Positions 14,270 to 15,798 of a stretch of 15,798 bases of DNA are shown here, one piece after another. Each line of letters starts with the position of its first letter. Position 1 is the first letter of the stretch. Under the pieces are notes generated by a model. That model was given only the letters and a program-made list of their open reading frames with translations, did not search any database and had not been told where the DNA came from. The position numbers and the translations under genes are program-made. Source of the DNA: CBDCWA01 sp046048295 (lineage in GTDB: Bacteria > Pseudomonadota > Alphaproteobacteria > Rhizobiales > Hyphomicrobiaceae); NCBI GenBank assembly GCA_046048295.1, contig JBJOGJ010000069.1, forward strand, positions 1 to 15,798, written 5' to 3'.

Positions 14270-15004
14270 ATGTCGTTGATGGTGCTTTGGGCCGTGTCCT
14301 ATGCTGGATTGCTGGCCATTTACTTCGGCCTTTGCGGTTTGTTTCATTATTTGAACGCTGCTTGTCCGGAGCGGCAGATACAGCGCCGTCCGAAAAAAGA
14401 TCTGGTGGCGATGGAAATTCGCCAAAGCGTAAAATCGCTGGCACTTATCTCGTTGTTCCTCGCGGGTGGACTCTACGTCCAGGGTAAGGGATGGACCGTC
14501 GCTCCGCTGGAGCTTGGATGGGTCACAACTCCGGTGATGTTCCTGGTGTCGTTGGTCATCTATGACGCGTGGTTCTACTGGGGCCATCGCATGATGCATA
14601 CGCGGACGCTGTATCGGTTCCACCAGCATCACCATAAGAGCGTGGTGCCATCTCCCTGGTCGAACAATTCCGATACAATGGTGGGGGCTTTTGTCGAGCA
14701 GTCCTATTTCTTTTTCATCGTGTTCGTGCTGCCGATTCCGCCGGCGGTGTTGATCGCACACAAGATTTTCGATCAGGTTACGGGAATTGCCGGCCACGCG
14801 GGGCATGAATACTTCGCGTCGCGAACGGCGCGATGGCCGTGGCCGGGACTTTGCACCACGTTTCATGACCAGCACCACGGATATTTCAATTACAACTACG
14901 CCAATACGTTCTCGTGGTGGGACCGGATGATGGGTACTTTGCACCCGAGTTACGATGACGTGGTGGAGCATTTCGAACGGATGCCGCGTGCCGCTGCTGA
15001 ATAA
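14270..15004 (+). CDS. sterol desaturase / fatty acid hydroxylase-superfamily membrane enzyme
   Basis: A 244-residue integral membrane di-iron oxygenase. The superfamily inserts oxygen or double bonds into lipid, sterol or carotenoid chains. The histidine clusters that hold the iron are present (numbering from 14270): HRMMH (106-110), HQHHH (118-122), HAGHE (176-179 plus E) and HDQHH (199-203), the expected set and order. Membrane segments are at about 2-28, 53-70, 83-103 and 141-167, putting the His boxes on the cytoplasmic face. GAGG eight bases before 14270 favours this start. An ATG at 14234 would add 12 residues. The 3' end is convergent with an MFS gene, 31 bases away. The roughly 250 bases upstream hold no gene; TTGTCA at 14162 is only a weak -35 candidate. 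The substrate cannot be assigned. Confidence 0.92.
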   Translation: MSLMVLWAVSYAGLLAIYFGLCGLFHYLNAACPERQIQRRPKKDLVAMEIRQSVKSLALISLFLAGGLYVQGKGWTVAPLELGWVTTPVMFLVSLVIYDAWFYWGHRMMHTRTLYRFHQHHHKSVVPSPWSNNSDTMVGAFVEQSYFFFIVFVLPIPPAVLIAHKIFDQVTGIAGHAGHEYFASRTARWPWPGLCTTFHDQHHGYFNYNYANTFSWWDRMMGTLHPSYDDVVEHFERMPRAAAE

Positions 15005-15035
15005 ACGGCACCGGCTCCGCGGATAACTGCAACCG

Positions 15036-15798
15036 TTATGCGGCAGGCTGGGCGGCCGAGTTCTCCCGCTCTTGTCGGCGGGCAGCCTGCCCGGAGACGA
15101 TAATCACGATCATGCAGAGGAACATGAAAACGGCTGAGATATAGAATACCCAGGCCGGATTGCCGAGATCGAGGATCAGGCCGTAGGTGATGGGGGCAAC
15201 GGCGCCACCGATAGTCTGGCCCGAAAATACGAAGCCGAAGACCTGGCCCATCCCACCTTTCGGCGAGGCCGCACGGACCATCATGTCGCGCGCGGGACGT
15301 ATCATGCCGTTCACGAAGCCGGCGACGGTGAAGCAGAACACGATGACCATGTGGTGTAGGTCGACCAGTCCGATAACGCCTACCATAACGCCCGCAATCG
15401 CAAAGGATATGGCGGCGATCACGTCATGTCGCCTTGTCTGGCCCGCGACCCAGCCGCCAGCCAGGACGCCGACTGCGCTCGCAAAGAAGAAACCTGTGAC
15501 TGCGCCGCCGGCAGCTGCGACAGGTGTGCCCTGTGCCGCCACTAGGCCAGCAACTGCAAAGTCCCTGAGCCCACCGCCGGCAAGGGAGGTGATGGCAAAG
15601 AACAAGAATAGGTAGAGCAGAGCCGGCGTCTTCATGACATAGACAGCCACTTCGCGCACGGTCATCGGTTTCGTCGGCTCCTCAGGCTCCGAGGCTTCGG
15701 CGCCCTCCTTCTTCTTCTTGCGGCGCTTCGTCGAGCCGCCGTCCTTGAGAACATCGAGCTGGGAGATGATCAGCAAAGAGATGATGATGCCGATGACG
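15036..15798 (-). CDS. MFS transporter, C-terminal half (N-terminal half beyond window)
   Basis: The frame is open through the right edge and begins inside a hydrophobic segment (VIGIIISLLIIS), probably transmembrane helix 6. A long, highly charged cytoplasmic loop follows (KRRKKKKEGAEASEPEEP), and then six hydrophobic segments, helices 7-12. This is the layout of a 12-helix major facilitator superfamily permease. A segment GQTRRHD lies between helices 8 and 9, where the second copy of the MFS loop motif is expected, and PARDMMVRAASP lies in the helix 10 region. A TTG within the frame at 15776 is not a real start. Substrate unknown. The charged C-terminal tail (QAARRQERENSAAQPAA) is cytoplasmic. 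Confidence 0.88.
   Translation of the reverse strand, partial: VIGIIISLLIISQLDVLKDGGSTKRRKKKKEGAEASEPEEPTKPMTVREVAVYVMKTPALLYLFLFFAITSLAGGGLRDFAVAGLVAAQGTPVAAAGGAVTGFFFASAVGVLAGGWVAGQTRRHDVIAAISFAIAGVMVGVIGLVDLHHMVIVFCFTVAGFVNGMIRPARDMMVRAASPKGGMGQVFGFVFSGQTIGGAVAPITYGLILDLGNPAWVFYISAVFMFLCMIVIIVSGQAARRQERENSAAQPAA

Overview
The window is a chromosomal segment of about 60% GC from an alphaproteobacterium, most likely of the order Hyphomicrobiales (rhizobia and relatives). This rests on the gene order ribF-ileS-lspA-lipoprotein-M16-M16-mutL, which I recall as typical of that class, and on the style of the proteins. I see no phage, transposon, CRISPR or plasmid genes, so most of the window is ordinary core genome.

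Positions 1-10397 (minus strand, read right to left) hold a housekeeping and envelope block. It runs from a MaoC-type hot-dog hydratase to RibF (FMN/FAD synthesis), isoleucyl-tRNA synthetase, signal peptidase II, a small outer-membrane-type lipoprotein with a BamF-like motif, two M16 peptidase-family proteins, and MutL, which is cut off by the left edge. ileS and lspA are 6 bases apart and the two M16 genes 18 bases apart, which suggests co-transcription. LspA matures lipoproteins, and the next gene encodes one. The two M16 proteins have complementary active-site losses, as expected for an obligate heterodimer. The ileS gene carries an AT-rich, in-frame expansion inside its editing domain, the clearest anomaly in the window.

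Positions 10398-10987 are mostly non-coding. They hold a complete tRNA-Val(GAC) gene, three copies of TTGCGTTGC upstream of the hydratase gene, and a 15-base palindrome.

Positions 10988-14019 hold a DedA-family membrane protein and a LysR-type regulator that resembles OxyR but lacks its peroxide-sensing cysteine. Divergent from the regulator are a possible small gene and a beta-carbonic anhydrase that starts at TTG. A four-helix membrane protein of unknown function lies tail to tail with the anhydrase.

Positions 14020-15798 hold a sterol desaturase/fatty acid hydroxylase-superfamily membrane enzyme and, convergent to it, the C-terminal half of an MFS transporter cut by the right edge.

I did not find a convincing new multi-gene system. 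The points that merit follow-up are the IleS editing-domain insertion, the split M16 active site, the cysteine-less OxyR relative beside a carbonic anhydrase, and the repeat cluster upstream of the hydratase gene.
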